Positions 33,331 to 42,156 are shown, counted from the stretch's first letter. The stretch: 64,000 bases of DNA from Streptomyces spinosisporus (GCF_022698145.1 NZ_JALDAX010000008.1:186001-250000), one strand, 5' to 3'. Made by a program: numbers and translations. Notes: generated by a model not told the origin, from the sequence alone.

Positions 33331-33693
33331 ATGAACAGCGCATGGATGAACATCGCCGCAAGCAGCGCCTCCGCCATGGGGCTCATCGCGGCCGGACTGG
33401 TGATCGTGGTCCTGCTGATCGGCGCCTTCTGGATGGGCGCCCGCATCCGCCGCCGCGAGCCCGCCCCGCCGCGCCCGGAGGAACAGCCGCAGATGCCGGA
33501 GGGGGGTCCGGTCCGCGAGGTGCTGGAGAACCGCGAACCCGACGAGATTCCCCGCAGTGACCACCGTCTGACCCCGCACGAGCTGCCCAACCACGGCAAC
33601 TCGCCGACCCGCACCGGCTCGGCCAAGGAGCGGCGCCGCTGGAGCGAGGGCAGCAGCGGATCCTTCGGCAGCGGCGGACCGGGCCTGCGCTGA
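33331..33693 (+). CDS. Small membrane protein (DUF6479-like)
   Basis: A 120-residue protein: one N-terminal transmembrane helix (GLIAAGLVIVVLLIGAFWMG, about residues 17-36), a basic anchor RIRRRE, then a Pro/Glu-rich polar cytoplasmic tail containing REPDEIP and RLTPHELPNHGN. I recognise the pattern as a family common in Streptomyces (DUF6479-like); no function is known. It runs toward the convergent Rv1733c-like gene with a strong hairpin between them. Confidence 0.78.
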   Translation: MNSAWMNIAASSASAMGLIAAGLVIVVLLIGAFWMGARIRRREPAPPRPEEQPQMPEGGPVREVLENREPDEIPRSDHRLTPHELPNHGNSPTRTGSAKERRRWSEGSSGSFGSGGPGLR

Positions 33694-33771
33694 GTCCCGA
33701 AAGGGCCGTGTCCGTGGCTGTGTCCGTGAAGGGCTGAGTCCATAGAGGAAAGGTCGACCGGGACTGACCGG

Positions 33772-33805
33772 TTCCGGCCCGGGTGCACGGGCACCCGGGC
33801 CGGAA
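33772..33805. terminator. Strong bidirectional hairpin terminator
   Basis: A 15-bp perfect stem, TTCCGGCCCGGGTGC (33772-33786), loop ACGG, then GCACCCGGGCCGGAA (33791-33805), between convergent genes ending at 33693 (+) and 33828 (-). No U-tract follows, as is usual for Streptomyces terminators. It is by far the best hairpin in the window. Confidence 0.8.
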
Positions 33806-33827
33806 TCCTGTGCACGGGGCACCCGTG

Positions 33828-34415
33828 TCACCCCGTCGTATGCCCCCTGGGCCGGTCGATCCGGTCCCATTCCGCGCCCCACTCCAAGGTGGCCCGGCGC
33901 TCCACCCGCATCCGCAGCAGACGCCCGCCGACGAGGACGAGCGCACCGGTGGCCAGAGCGATGCCGGTGCCCGCCATCACCACTCGCGTGGTCGCCTCGG
34001 CCGGGGCGACCGGCCGGGACACCAGACGCCCGTGACCGTCGGTCCACGCCGGTACCGTGCTGCCGGGCCCGGCCGTCGGCGTCACCTTCGTCGTGCCGGT
34101 GCGCACGGTTCCGTCCGCGTCGGTCCACCGCACCTTCGCGAGCACCATGTCGTACCGCACACCGGTGACGACGTCCCGTCCGCTGCCGGGAACGGTCCTG
34201 ACCAGCACCGCGGTCACGGGCCTGCGTTCCGCGCGGTCGCGCTGCACCGCGCGCTGGACGGCCTGTGCGCCGACGACGCCGGCGACGACCGCTCCCAGCG
34301 TCGCCACCGTCCAGGCGGCCAGCACGATCCACGCCTCCAGCACATCACTGCGCCGTCGCAGCGGATTGCTCCGCCAGCGCCACCCCAGGACCTGCACGCG
34401 TCTGGCTCTGCGCAT
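33828..34415 (-). CDS. Rv1733c-like membrane protein, paralogue 1
   Basis: A 195-residue protein beginning MRRARRVQVLGWRWRSNPLR then RRSDVLEAW, with a first transmembrane helix (IVLAAWTVATLGAVVAGVVG), an outside domain with VRYDMVLAKVRWTDADGTVR and VPAWTDGHGRLVSRP, and a second transmembrane helix near residue 160 (GTGIALATGALVLVGG). ATG 34415 has GGGGAGG 8 bp upstream. This is the two-TM layout of mycobacterial Rv1733c-type proteins; function is unknown. A paralogue with the same N-terminal GWRWRRNPLRRRSDV signature lies at 52893-53477. Confidence 0.8.
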   Translation of the reverse strand: MRRARRVQVLGWRWRSNPLRRRSDVLEAWIVLAAWTVATLGAVVAGVVGAQAVQRAVQRDRAERRPVTAVLVRTVPGSGRDVVTGVRYDMVLAKVRWTDADGTVRTGTTKVTPTAGPGSTVPAWTDGHGRLVSRPVAPAEATTRVVMAGTGIALATGALVLVGGRLLRMRVERRATLEWGAEWDRIDRPRGHTTG

Positions 34416-34594
34416 CGGTCGCACCTCCCCACGGGCGCCATGAGGACGGACACTTCTCAAAGGTCTCACCTCGCGCATCGCAATGGGAGGGTCAACCGCA
34501 GGCGATCACCCGACAAGTGCCCCCACACCCACGTGACCGCCGCCGCCTCAAGGTCGATACTGCCCACAGGTGCCACGCCCAGCAGGAGGAACCC

Positions 34595-35587
34595 ATGAAG
34601 ATGTTGATCAACGTCCCGGAGTCCGTGGTCACGGACGCGCTGCGCGGCATGGCGGCCGCCCACCCCGAGCTGGCCGTGGACCTGGAGAACCGGGTGATCG
34701 TACGGCGGGACGCTCCCGTGGCCGGCAAGGTCGCCCTGGTCTCCGGTGGCGGTTCGGGGCACGAGCCGCTGCACGGCGGCTTCGTGGGCCCCGGCATGCT
34801 GTCGGGGGCCTGTCCCGGTGAGGTCTTCACCTCTCCGGTGCCGGACCAGATGCTGCGCGCCGCGGCCGCCGTCGACAGCGGGGCGGGCGTGTTGTTCATC
34901 GTGAAGAACTACACCGGTGACGTGCTGAACTTCGACATGGCGGCCGAGCTCGCCGAGGACGAGGGCATCCAGGTCGCCAAGGTGCTGGTCAACGACGACG
35001 TGGCGGTGACCGACAGCCTCTACACCGCGGGGCGCCGGGGCACCGGGGCGACGCTGTTCGTGGAGAAGATCGCGGGCGCCGCGGCCGACGAGGGGCAGCC
35101 GCTGGAGCGGGTCGAGGCGATCGGCCGGCAAGTGAACGAGAACTCGCGCAGCTTCGGTGTCGCGCTGAGCGCCTGTACGACGCCTGCCAAGGGCAGCCCC
35201 ACCTTCGACCTGCCCGCCGGCGAGCTGGAGCTGGGCATCGGCATCCACGGCGAGCCCGGCCGGGAGCGGCGGGCCATGATGACCTCGGGGGAGATCGCCG
35301 AGTTCGCGGTGAACGCGATCCTGGAGGACATGTCCCCGCGCAATCCCGTCCTGGTCCTGGTCAACGGCATGGGCGCGACGCCGCTGCTGGAGCTGTACGG
35401 GTTCAATGCCGAGGTGCAGCGGGTGCTCACCGAGCGCGGAGTCTCCGTCGCGCGCACGCTGGTGGGCAACTACGTCACCTCGCTCGACATGGCCGGCGCC
35501 TCGGTCACCCTGTGCCAGATCGACGAGGAACTGCTCAGGCTGTGGGACGCGCCGGTGAAGACGCCGGGGCTGCGCTGGGGAATGTAG
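34595..35587 (+). CDS. dhaK: Dihydroxyacetone kinase subunit DhaK
   Basis: A 330-residue protein. ALVSGGGSGHEPLHGGFVG (residues 47-65) and GIGIHGEPG (His218) are the dihydroxyacetone-binding signatures; His218 makes the covalent bond with the substrate, the same number as in E. coli. YTGDVLNFDMA and LVNDDVAV follow the family. With DhaL and DhaM it phosphorylates dihydroxyacetone using PEP through the PTS. AGGAGGA is 8 bp before the ATG. It begins the dhaKLM operon, divergent from an Rv1733c-like gene. Confidence 0.95.
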   Translation: MKMLINVPESVVTDALRGMAAAHPELAVDLENRVIVRRDAPVAGKVALVSGGGSGHEPLHGGFVGPGMLSGACPGEVFTSPVPDQMLRAAAAVDSGAGVLFIVKNYTGDVLNFDMAAELAEDEGIQVAKVLVNDDVAVTDSLYTAGRRGTGATLFVEKIAGAAADEGQPLERVEAIGRQVNENSRSFGVALSACTTPAKGSPTFDLPAGELELGIGIHGEPGRERRAMMTSGEIAEFAVNAILEDMSPRNPVLVLVNGMGATPLLELYGFNAEVQRVLTERGVSVARTLVGNYVTSLDMAGASVTLCQIDEELLRLWDAPVKTPGLRWGM

Positions 35588-35632
35588 ACCGGCAGGCCGG
35601 GTGTCAACGTACCTACCACGCAAGGAGATCCA

Positions 35633-36235
35633 GTGCTCGACGCCGATTTCTTCCGCCGTTGGATGACGGCGACCGCCGCGTCCGTGGACCGCGAGGCGGA
35701 ACGGCTCACCGCCCTCGACTCGCCCATCGGGGACGCCGACCACGGCAGCAATCTGCAGCGCGGGTTCCGGGCCGTGACCGCGACGCTGGAGAAGGAGGCG
35801 CCGCAGACGCCCGGTGCGGTGCTGACACTGGCCGGGCGACAGCTGATCTCGACCGTCGGCGGCGCGTCGGGGCCCCTCTACGGCACGCTGCTGCGCCGTA
35901 CCGGCAAGGCGCTCGGGGACGCCGCCGAGGTCAGTGAGGAGCAGTTCGCCGAGGCGCTGCGGGCCGGGGTGGACGCGGTCATGACGCTCGGCGGCGCGGC
36001 GCCGGGCGACAAGACCATGATCGACGCGCTGGTGCCCGCGGTGGACGCGCTCCGCGACGGTGGTTTCGCCGCGGCCGGGACCGCCGCCGAGCAGGGCGCG
36101 CTCGCGACGACGCCGCTGCAGGCGCGCAAGGGCCGCGCCAGCTACCTCGGGGAGCGCAGCATCGGTCACCAGGACCCCGGCGCGACCTCGTCCTCGCTCC
36201 TCGTCGCCGCTCTCGCGGAGGCCGACGGTGAGTGA
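35633..36235 (+). CDS. dhaL: Dihydroxyacetone kinase subunit DhaL
   Basis: A 200-residue protein. DADHGSNLQRGF (Asp34, Asp36, His37) and the later LGGAAPGDKTMIDAL are Mg-ADP-binding and GGASGPLYGTL the phosphate loop. RASYLGERSIGHQDPGA near the C terminus is the expected tail. DhaL holds ADP and transfers phosphate to dihydroxyacetone on DhaK. It has a GTG start with AAGGAG 7 bp upstream. The stop (36233-36235) lies inside the dhaM start region, 8-bp overlap. Confidence 0.95.
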   Translation: MLDADFFRRWMTATAASVDREAERLTALDSPIGDADHGSNLQRGFRAVTATLEKEAPQTPGAVLTLAGRQLISTVGGASGPLYGTLLRRTGKALGDAAEVSEEQFAEALRAGVDAVMTLGGAAPGDKTMIDALVPAVDALRDGGFAAAGTAAEQGALATTPLQARKGRASYLGERSIGHQDPGATSSSLLVAALAEADGE

Positions 36236-36638
36236 CGAGAAGCAGGTCGGGATCGTGCTGGTGTCGCACAGCGCGGAGGTGGCCGCGTCCGTGGCCGAGC
36301 TGGCCAAGGGGCTCGCAGGTGGCGGGACGTCGGTGCCCGTCGCCCCGGCGGGCGGCACCGAGGGCGGCGGTCTCGGCACGAGTGCGGAACTGATCGCCGC
36401 CGCCGCCGCATCCGTCGACCGCGGCGCCGGCGTCGCCGTCCTCACCGACCTCGGCAGCGCCGTCCTCACGGTGAAGGCCCTGCTCGCCGAGGGCGACGAA
36501 CTCCCCGACCACACCCGCCTCGTGGACGCCCCCTTCGTGGAGGGCGCGGTGGCCGCGGTGGTCACGGCCTCCACGGGCGCCGACCTCGCGGCCGTGGAGG
36601 CGGCGGCCGCGGAGGCGTACAGCTACCGCAAGGTGTGA
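36228..36638 (+). CDS. dhaM: Dihydroxyacetone kinase phosphotransfer subunit DhaM
   Basis: A 136-residue single-domain EIIA-man-like protein, QVGIVLVSHSAEVAASVAEL with the phosphorylated His14, GGTEGGGLGTSAELI, and the C-terminal TGADLAAVEAAAAEAYSYRK. It is the short actinobacterial form without HPr and EI domains, so it depends on cellular HPr/EI. It starts at GTG 36228 within the last codons of dhaL, indicating coupled translation. Confidence 0.93.
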   Translation: MSDEKQVGIVLVSHSAEVAASVAELAKGLAGGGTSVPVAPAGGTEGGGLGTSAELIAAAAASVDRGAGVAVLTDLGSAVLTVKALLAEGDELPDHTRLVDAPFVEGAVAAVVTASTGADLAAVEAAAAEAYSYRKV

Positions 36639-36729
36639 CGCACGGGGCAGCCGGATGGGCGGCGGTCCAGCAGCAGCCGGAGGGTCATGTCCAGCGAGCC
36701 GCACGGCCACCTCGGGCTCGTCGGCCGGC

Positions 36730-37425
36730 CTACTCCCCCTGCACGAACCGCCGCGCCAACCGCCGGCCCGCCGCGACGGCGGCTGCATGGCTCTCGATGG
36801 GTCTGGCCTGGGAGTTCTTGAAGACGATGTAGGTGACGCCGGAGGGGGCGCCGCCGTGGCGGGGGTTCGGGTCGATGCCGAGAGCCTTGGCGGTGGCGTA
36901 GGACGCCTCGCCGATGAGGCCGCGCGGACCGATGTCCCCCACCACCGCGTACTGCACGCGGCCGCGGTACACGACGGCGGCGACGGACCCTCCACGGACA
37001 CCGTCGTCGGCCGGGTTCCAGACGGGGCCGCCGGCGGGCACGACGACGTACGGAAGGCGCTCGGCGCTCAACGCGCGCCCGTCGGACTGCCGGTAGGCGG
37101 TGGCGGCCGAGAACAGCGGATCGGTACGGCGGTTGCAGCGCGGGCCCGGCTGCCCGTCGCAGTCGATGTCCAGGTCCGCCTTCCAGAAGACGGCGTGCCG
37201 GGTGCCGCACACCGCGACGGACGCCCGCTTCCCGTGGTCGCTGCGGAAGCGGCCGTGGGAGATGCGGGTGCAGTCGCGCACCCTGGTCAGCAGGTCGGTG
37301 GCGCGGACGTCTCCCTCGCGCAGGGCGGTCGGTGCCGCCGGAACACGCGGTTCGGCGGCGGCCGCCATCGACGGGGCGAGCAGGGCGGCGCCGGCCACGG
37401 CCAGGGTCAGCGACTGGACACGCAC
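36730..37425 (-). CDS. Secreted GH75 chitosanase
   Basis: A 231-residue protein. Signal peptide (VQSLTLAVAGAALLAPSMAA), then the GH75 pattern: KADLDIDCDGQPG, LPYVVVPAGGPVWNPAD, YRGRVQYAVVGDIGPRGLIG, EASYATAKALGI and SGVTYIVFKNS. The Asp in KADLDIDCDG and the Glu in IGEASY are the candidate catalytic acids of this family. It hydrolyses chitosan outside the cell. Start GTG with GGAGAGG upstream. It is convergent with dhaM and divergent (397-bp gap) from the FN3 lipoprotein; a dre-like palindrome stands in that gap, though nearer the lipoprotein. Confidence 0.88.
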   Translation of the reverse strand: MRVQSLTLAVAGAALLAPSMAAAAEPRVPAAPTALREGDVRATDLLTRVRDCTRISHGRFRSDHGKRASVAVCGTRHAVFWKADLDIDCDGQPGPRCNRRTDPLFSAATAYRQSDGRALSAERLPYVVVPAGGPVWNPADDGVRGGSVAAVVYRGRVQYAVVGDIGPRGLIGEASYATAKALGIDPNPRHGGAPSGVTYIVFKNSQARPIESHAAAVAAGRRLARRFVQGE

Positions 37426-37822
37426 GATGAAGGGCCTCTCCTGAAGGGACGCAGACGGGCGTTATGTCCGTTATGCGTCGAATGAATGACGCGGCCCACC
37501 GTAGGCGGCGGACCGGCGTACGGGCTTCAGGTGACCTGCGGCGTGGCGCGCCGGAGGCGAGCGGTGGGGGGCCGGGCACCTGGGTCCGTATCGACCCCGG
37601 CCGCCCGGCCACCCCCGTCGGGCGCGGGAACAGCGACGACAGCGGTCCGCGCCACCGGCATAACTCACCAGCCCTCATGGAGAGTTCAGCCGTGAGGAGC
37701 TTCAGCATACGTAACCTCCGGGGGCGGTACCCACCACCCCCAGCCGACCGCCCTCTTGATGCGATCACGTCAGCAGCGCGATATTGGTCCGGACCATTGC
37801 CGCGGTCCGGGGAGGCAGTGCC
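37426..37822. other. 397-bp intergenic region between chitosanase and FN3 lipoprotein
   Basis: The longest gap near a secreted enzyme. It should contain both promoters. I see a duplicated CGTTATG (about 37461-37475) near the chitosanase side and the palindrome TGGTCCGGACCA near the lipoprotein side. An open frame here (from ATG near 37678) is Pro-rich and overlaps the lipoprotein, so I do not call it. Confidence 0.4.
37785..37796. promoter_or_regulatory. dre-like palindrome (DasR/HutC type) before the FN3 lipoprotein
   Basis: TGGTCCGGACCA is a perfect 12-bp palindrome 27 bp before the GTG. DasR sites have the consensus TGGTCTAGACCA; this differs at two central bases. DasR senses glucosamine-6-P and controls chitin/chitosan genes, and the neighbour is a chitosanase, so the context fits. 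Confidence 0.55.
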
Positions 37823-38803
37823 GTGCGTCGTGCCACCGTGCTCGTGTACCGGTCCCTCGCGCTCGGCGCGGTCCTCACCCTCGTCGGGTCCTGCGGCTAC
37901 ACCGACGCGGGCGACGAGAGCGGCGGGATGCCCGCGGCACCCACGGGCGTGACCGCCACGGCGGGCAGCGCGACCAGCGTGCACGTGATGTGGAACGCGG
38001 TGTCCGCCGACCCCCGGGTCCGCGTCTACGAGGTATATCGCGGCACCACAAAGGTCGGGGAAGTCCCCGGCTCCGAGCACATGGTCGACATCACCAGGCT
38101 CAGACCGTCCACCGAGTACGCCTTCACGGTGCGCGCCCGGGACACCGAGGGCCGGCTCGGACCGCCGGGCCGCGCGGTGCGGGCGACGACTCCGGCGGAG
38201 GTGGCGGCGGACGACACCGCGCCGAGCCGGCCGGGCCGGACGCGGGGCCGGGTGATCGGCAGCCGGGAGGTCGAGCTCTCCTGGTCCGCCTCCATCGACG
38301 ACCGGGCCGTGGCGTCGTACGACATCCTCCAGGGCTCCTCGAAGATCCACAGTGTGGGCGGAGCCCAGACGGCGACCGTGGTCACGGGGCTGCGTCCCGG
38401 CACCCGCTACGCCTTCACCGTCCGCGCCCGCGACGCGGCCGACAACGTCTCGCCGCCCGGCACCACCGTCCGCCTCACCACCCCGGGCTCCGACGACGGC
38501 CGCGACACGGCGCCCACCGCCTTCCACGCGACGAGCCACCGCGCCGACGGCGCCTACTACCTCGACCTCGACTGGATCCCGCCGCGCGCGGACGGTGTGA
38601 TCACGGAGTACCGCATCCGCCTCGACGGCCGGGCGGCCACCTCCCTGGTGTACGGCGGGGACGCGCCGCGCACCAGGGCCTCGTACTCCTTCTACGTCGG
38701 CAAGGACGCCGGCGTGACCCATCGCGTGCGGATCGCGGCCAGGCTGCCCGACGGTACCTGGGGCGGCTGGTCGGCGGAGCGGACGGTGACCACCGGGGAC
38801 TGA
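37823..38803 (+). CDS. Lipoprotein with fibronectin type III repeats
   Basis: A 326-residue protein. An N-terminal signal (VYRSLALGAVLTLVGSC) has a lipobox-like VGSC, predicting a diacylglyceryl-Cys anchor. Three FN3-like units follow: PAAPTGVTATAGSATSVHVM with LRPSTEYAFTVRARDTEG, PSRPGRTRGRVIGSREVELS with LRPGTRYAFTVRARDAAD, and a third, less typical unit to the end. The GTG at 37823 has GGAGG 7 bp upstream, better than an earlier TTG. FN3 units occur as spacers in bacterial chitinases; here no catalytic domain is attached, so a binding role is likely. Confidence 0.82.
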   Translation: MRRATVLVYRSLALGAVLTLVGSCGYTDAGDESGGMPAAPTGVTATAGSATSVHVMWNAVSADPRVRVYEVYRGTTKVGEVPGSEHMVDITRLRPSTEYAFTVRARDTEGRLGPPGRAVRATTPAEVAADDTAPSRPGRTRGRVIGSREVELSWSASIDDRAVASYDILQGSSKIHSVGGAQTATVVTGLRPGTRYAFTVRARDAADNVSPPGTTVRLTTPGSDDGRDTAPTAFHATSHRADGAYYLDLDWIPPRADGVITEYRIRLDGRAATSLVYGGDAPRTRASYSFYVGKDAGVTHRVRIAARLPDGTWGGWSAERTVTTGD

Positions 38804-38986
38804 CGCGACCTCGGCCGAGGGCGCGCCCGCATGGGCCGGACGAAGGAATCCGTCACCTGCCCGGGGGCGGTCCGCATGCGGCACGGACGGCGGGGACGTT
38901 GGCTGCCTCTGAGGCAGCACGGGCGTTTCCCGACCCTCGGCGGCGCAAGGGATGTGCCGCGGACCGTGCCGTCGGAGGGCAGACCA

Positions 38987-39547
38987 ATGCGCAACTCCCA
39001 GCCACTTCCCCGTGCCGCCCTGACCGCCGCGGCCGCCGCCGTGCTGCCCCTCGCCCTGGCGGCCACTCCTGCCACGGCGCAGGGGTCGGGCATCTCGGTG
39101 AGCACCAGCGGGTCCACCGTCTCGGTCACGACCACCCAGTGCGCCCGGACCAGCAGCAGCGGGAGCTGGGGCACGGCCTCGCTGCTCAGCAGCGGCCAGT
39201 CGAACTTCGCCCAGGGACGTCAGGTGTCGCTGTCGGGCACCACGGCCCTGCAGTCGGCGGCCTGGTCGAGCGTGAACGCCGGCACCTACACGGTGACCGT
39301 CATCTGCTCCTCCAACAACCGCACCGCGGGCACCCAGTCCGTCGTGGTCTCCCCCGCCTCCCGGCCCACCATCTCGGCCACGTCCAAGCCCTCGGCCTCG
39401 CCCTCGCGCGGAGTGGCGGGCGGTCTCGGCGGCGCCGTCAAGGACTACGGCCCGGTCACGCTGGGAGTGGGCGCGGCCCTGGTGGGCACGGGTGTGATCG
39501 CGACGGGCTGGTATCTGCGCAAGCGCACCAAGCCCAACCGCCTCTGA
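38987..39547 (+). CDS. Secreted or membrane-anchored small protein, unknown function
   Basis: A 186-residue protein. Signal peptide (PRAALTAAAAAVLPLALAAT, cleavage near ATAQG), a Ser/Thr-rich Ig-like domain with two Cys (TTQCARTSS and VTVICSSNN, probable disulfide), a Pro/Ser linker, and a C-terminal hydrophobic segment (VTLGVGAALVGTGVIATGWY) with a basic tail LRKRTKPNRL. This gives an anchored extracellular domain without an LPxTG sortase motif. ATG has GGAGGGC upstream. No function recognised. Confidence 0.72.
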   Translation: MRNSQPLPRAALTAAAAAVLPLALAATPATAQGSGISVSTSGSTVSVTTTQCARTSSSGSWGTASLLSSGQSNFAQGRQVSLSGTTALQSAAWSSVNAGTYTVTVICSSNNRTAGTQSVVVSPASRPTISATSKPSASPSRGVAGGLGGAVKDYGPVTLGVGAALVGTGVIATGWYLRKRTKPNRL

Positions 39548-39559
39548 CGGCGGCCGCCC

Positions 39560-40111
39560 TCACGCCGTCCCGGACTCGGGCAGCTCGGCGAACTCCTCCA
39601 GGGCGTGTGTGAGCCACTGCGTCCAGAAGGTCTCCAGGTCGATCCCGGCGCGCAGCACCAGGTGCTGGATCCGGTCGTGCGGAGCGTCCTTTCCGGGCGG
39701 GAAGTCACGCTGCTCGATCTTCTCGTAGTCGGCCAACTGCCGCTTGTGCAGCTCCAGATGGCGGCGCAGGTCGGCCTCGAGTCCATCGGTGCCCACCACG
39801 GCCGCCGCGCGCAGCCGCAGCAGCAGCGGGTCGCGGTGCGGTTTCGGGTCCTGGGACGCGGCGGTCCAGCGGGCCAGTTCGGCGCGGCCCGCGGGCAGGA
39901 CCTCGTAGCTCTTCTTCTGCCCACGGGCCGGCTGCTCGGAGGGCAGCGCCCTGATATGGCCCTCGGCCTCCAGTTTTCCCAGCTCGCGATAGATCTGCTG
40001 GTGTGTCGCCGACCAGAAGTAGCCGATCGACCGGTCGAACCGGCGGGTCAGCTCCAGCCCCGAGGAGGGCTTTTCCAACAGGGCGGTCAGGATCGCGTGC
40101 GGGAGTGACAT
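39560..40111 (-). CDS. PadR-family transcriptional regulator
   Basis: A 183-residue protein. PadR winged helix at residues about 1-80 (LTALLEKPSSGLELTRRFDR, SIGYFWSATHQQIYRELGKL, GHIRALPSEQPARG, KKSYEVLPAGRAELARW), followed by a C-terminal helical dimer domain. It lies 29 bp downstream of fadH on the same strand, so it is probably co-transcribed and may repress the pair through the palindrome at 42213. Effector unknown. Confidence 0.9.
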   Translation of the reverse strand: MSLPHAILTALLEKPSSGLELTRRFDRSIGYFWSATHQQIYRELGKLEAEGHIRALPSEQPARGQKKSYEVLPAGRAELARWTAASQDPKPHRDPLLLRLRAAAVVGTDGLEADLRRHLELHKRQLADYEKIEQRDFPPGKDAPHDRIQHLVLRAGIDLETFWTQWLTHALEEFAELPESGTA

Positions 40112-40140
40112 GCAGTCATCCTAGGGACCGAGGTACGGCC

Positions 40141-42156
40141 CTAGAGCGCCGCCGCCAGCTCCGTGCCCTGCTTGATGGCCCGCTTGGCGTCCAGCTCGGC
40201 GGCCACGTCGGCACCGCCGATCACATGCACCTCGCGTCCGGCCGCGACCAGCTCCTCGTACAGGTCACGGCGCGGGTCCTGCCCGGTGCACAGCACGATC
40301 GTGTCGACGGCGAGGACCGTGCTCTCCTCGCCGACGGTGATGTGCAGGCCGGCGTCGTCGATACGGTCGTAGCGGACGCCCGGGACCATGGTGACGCCGC
40401 GGTGCTTGAGCTCCGTGCGGTGGATCCAGCCGGTGGTCTTGCCGAGGCCGGCGCCGACCTTGCTCTGCTTGCGCTGCAGCAGGTGGACGCTGCGCGGCGG
40501 CGTCTGGCGCTCGGGGGCGGCGAGACCGCCGGCGCCGCGGTAGTCCATGTCGACGCCCCACTGGCGGAAGTACGTCGCCGGGTCCTCGCTCGCCTTGTCC
40601 CCGCCGTCGGTGAGGAACTCCGCCACGTCGAAGCCGATGCCGCCAGCGCCGAGGATCGCGACCCGGTCGCCGACGGGAACGTCGTCGCGCAGGACGTCGA
40701 GGTAGCCGACGACGCTCGGGTGGTCGAGGCCGGGGATGTCGGGGGTGCGCGGGGTGACGCCGGTGGCGACGACGACCTCGTCGTATCCCTCCAGATCAGG
40801 TGCCGCCACAGGGGTGTTGAGGCGTACGTCCACGCCGTGGGCGTCGAGCTGGTGCCGGAAGTAGCGCAGGGTCTCGTCGAACTCCTGCTTGCCGGGGACC
40901 TTGCGGGCGATGTTGAGCTGGCCGCCGATCTCGCTCGCGGCGTCGTACAGGGTGACGTCGTGGCCACGCTCGGCCGCCGAGACGGCGCAGGCGAGTCCGG
41001 CCGGTCCGGCGCCCACGACGGCGACGCGCTTCTTCAACCGGGTGGGGGCCAGCACGAGTTCGGTCTCGTGGCAGGCGCGCGGGTTGACCAGGCAGGAGGT
41101 GATCCTGCGGCTGAAGGTGTGGTCGAGGCAGGCCTGGTTGCAGCCGATGCAGGTGTTGATGGCCTCGGGCCTGCCCTCGGCGGCCTTGGCGACGAAGTCG
41201 GGGTCGGCGAGCATCGGGCGGGCCATGGACACCATGTCCGCACAGCCTTCGGCGAGCAACTCCTCCGCGAGTTCGGGGGTGTTGATGCGGTTGGTCATCA
41301 CGAGCGGGACGGACACCGCGCCCATGAGCTTCTTGGTGACCCAGGTGTAGGCGCCGCGCGGCACGGAGGTCGCGATCGTGGGGATGCGGGCCTCGTGCCA
41401 GCCGATGCCGGTGTTGATGATCGTCGCCCCGGCGGCCTCGACGGCCTTGGCGAGGGTGATCACCTCGTCGAACGTGGAGCCGCCGGGGACCAGGTCCAGC
41501 ATGGACAGGCGGTAGATGACGATGAAGTCCTCGCCGACGGCCTCGCGGACGCGCCGCACGATCTCGACCGGGAAGCGCATGCGGTTCTCGTACGAGCCGC
41601 CCCAGCGGTCGGTGCGGTGATTGGTCTGCGCGGCGATGAACTCGTTGATGAGGTAGCCCTCGGAGCCCATGATCTCGACGCCGTCGTAGCCGGCCTGCCG
41701 GGCCAGTCGGGCGGCGCTTGCGTAGTCGTCGATGGTGCGCTCGACGTCGGCGTCGGTGAGCTCGCGGGGCACGAAGAAGTTGATCGGGGCCTGGAGGGGG
41801 CTCGGGGCCACCAGGTCCTCGTGGTAGGCGTAGCGGCCCAGGTGCAGGATCTGCATGGCGATCCGGCCGCCCTCGCGGTGCACGGCGTCGGTGACCAGCC
41901 GGTGCTGCTCGGCCTCCGCCTCGGTGGTGAGCTTGGCGCCGCCCTCGTACGGGCGCCCTTCCTCGTTGGGCGCGATGCCGCCGCTGACGATCAGGCCCAC
42001 TCCTCCGCGCGCGCGGGCGGCGTAGAACTCCGCCATGCGCTCGAAGCCGCCCTCGGCCTCCTCCAGGCCCACGTGCATGGAGCCCATGAGGACGCGGTTG
42101 GGCAGCGTGGTGAATCCCAGGTCGAGCGGGTTCAGCAGATGCGGGTAACGGCTCAT
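40141..42156 (-). CDS. fadH: NADPH-dependent 2,4-dienoyl-CoA reductase
   Basis: A 671-residue protein of normal FadH length. An N-terminal FMN OYE barrel (PLDLGFTTLPNRVLMGSMHV; YDGVEIMGSEGYLINEFIAA; HRTDRWGGSYENRMRF), the 4Fe-4S cluster Cys motif CIGCNQAC followed by ITSCLVNPRAC, then FAD/NADPH-binding AVVGAGPAGLACAVSAAERG and VAILGAGGIGFDVAEFL. It reduces 2,4-dienoyl-CoA formed in oxidation of unsaturated fatty acids. GGAGG is 5 bp before the ATG. The promoter has a 14-bp palindrome, and padR follows. Confidence 0.93.
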   Translation of the reverse strand: MSRYPHLLNPLDLGFTTLPNRVLMGSMHVGLEEAEGGFERMAEFYAARARGGVGLIVSGGIAPNEEGRPYEGGAKLTTEAEAEQHRLVTDAVHREGGRIAMQILHLGRYAYHEDLVAPSPLQAPINFFVPRELTDADVERTIDDYASAARLARQAGYDGVEIMGSEGYLINEFIAAQTNHRTDRWGGSYENRMRFPVEIVRRVREAVGEDFIVIYRLSMLDLVPGGSTFDEVITLAKAVEAAGATIINTGIGWHEARIPTIATSVPRGAYTWVTKKLMGAVSVPLVMTNRINTPELAEELLAEGCADMVSMARPMLADPDFVAKAAEGRPEAINTCIGCNQACLDHTFSRRITSCLVNPRACHETELVLAPTRLKKRVAVVGAGPAGLACAVSAAERGHDVTLYDAASEIGGQLNIARKVPGKQEFDETLRYFRHQLDAHGVDVRLNTPVAAPDLEGYDEVVVATGVTPRTPDIPGLDHPSVVGYLDVLRDDVPVGDRVAILGAGGIGFDVAEFLTDGGDKASEDPATYFRQWGVDMDYRGAGGLAAPERQTPPRSVHLLQRKQSKVGAGLGKTTGWIHRTELKHRGVTMVPGVRYDRIDDAGLHITVGEESTVLAVDTIVLCTGQDPRRDLYEELVAAGREVHVIGGADVAAELDAKRAIKQGTELAAAL

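Noticed and set aside
37464..37952. A + strand frame in the chitosanase/lipoprotein gap
   Set aside because: Pro/Arg-rich, without a ribosome site and overlapping the recognised lipoprotein start.
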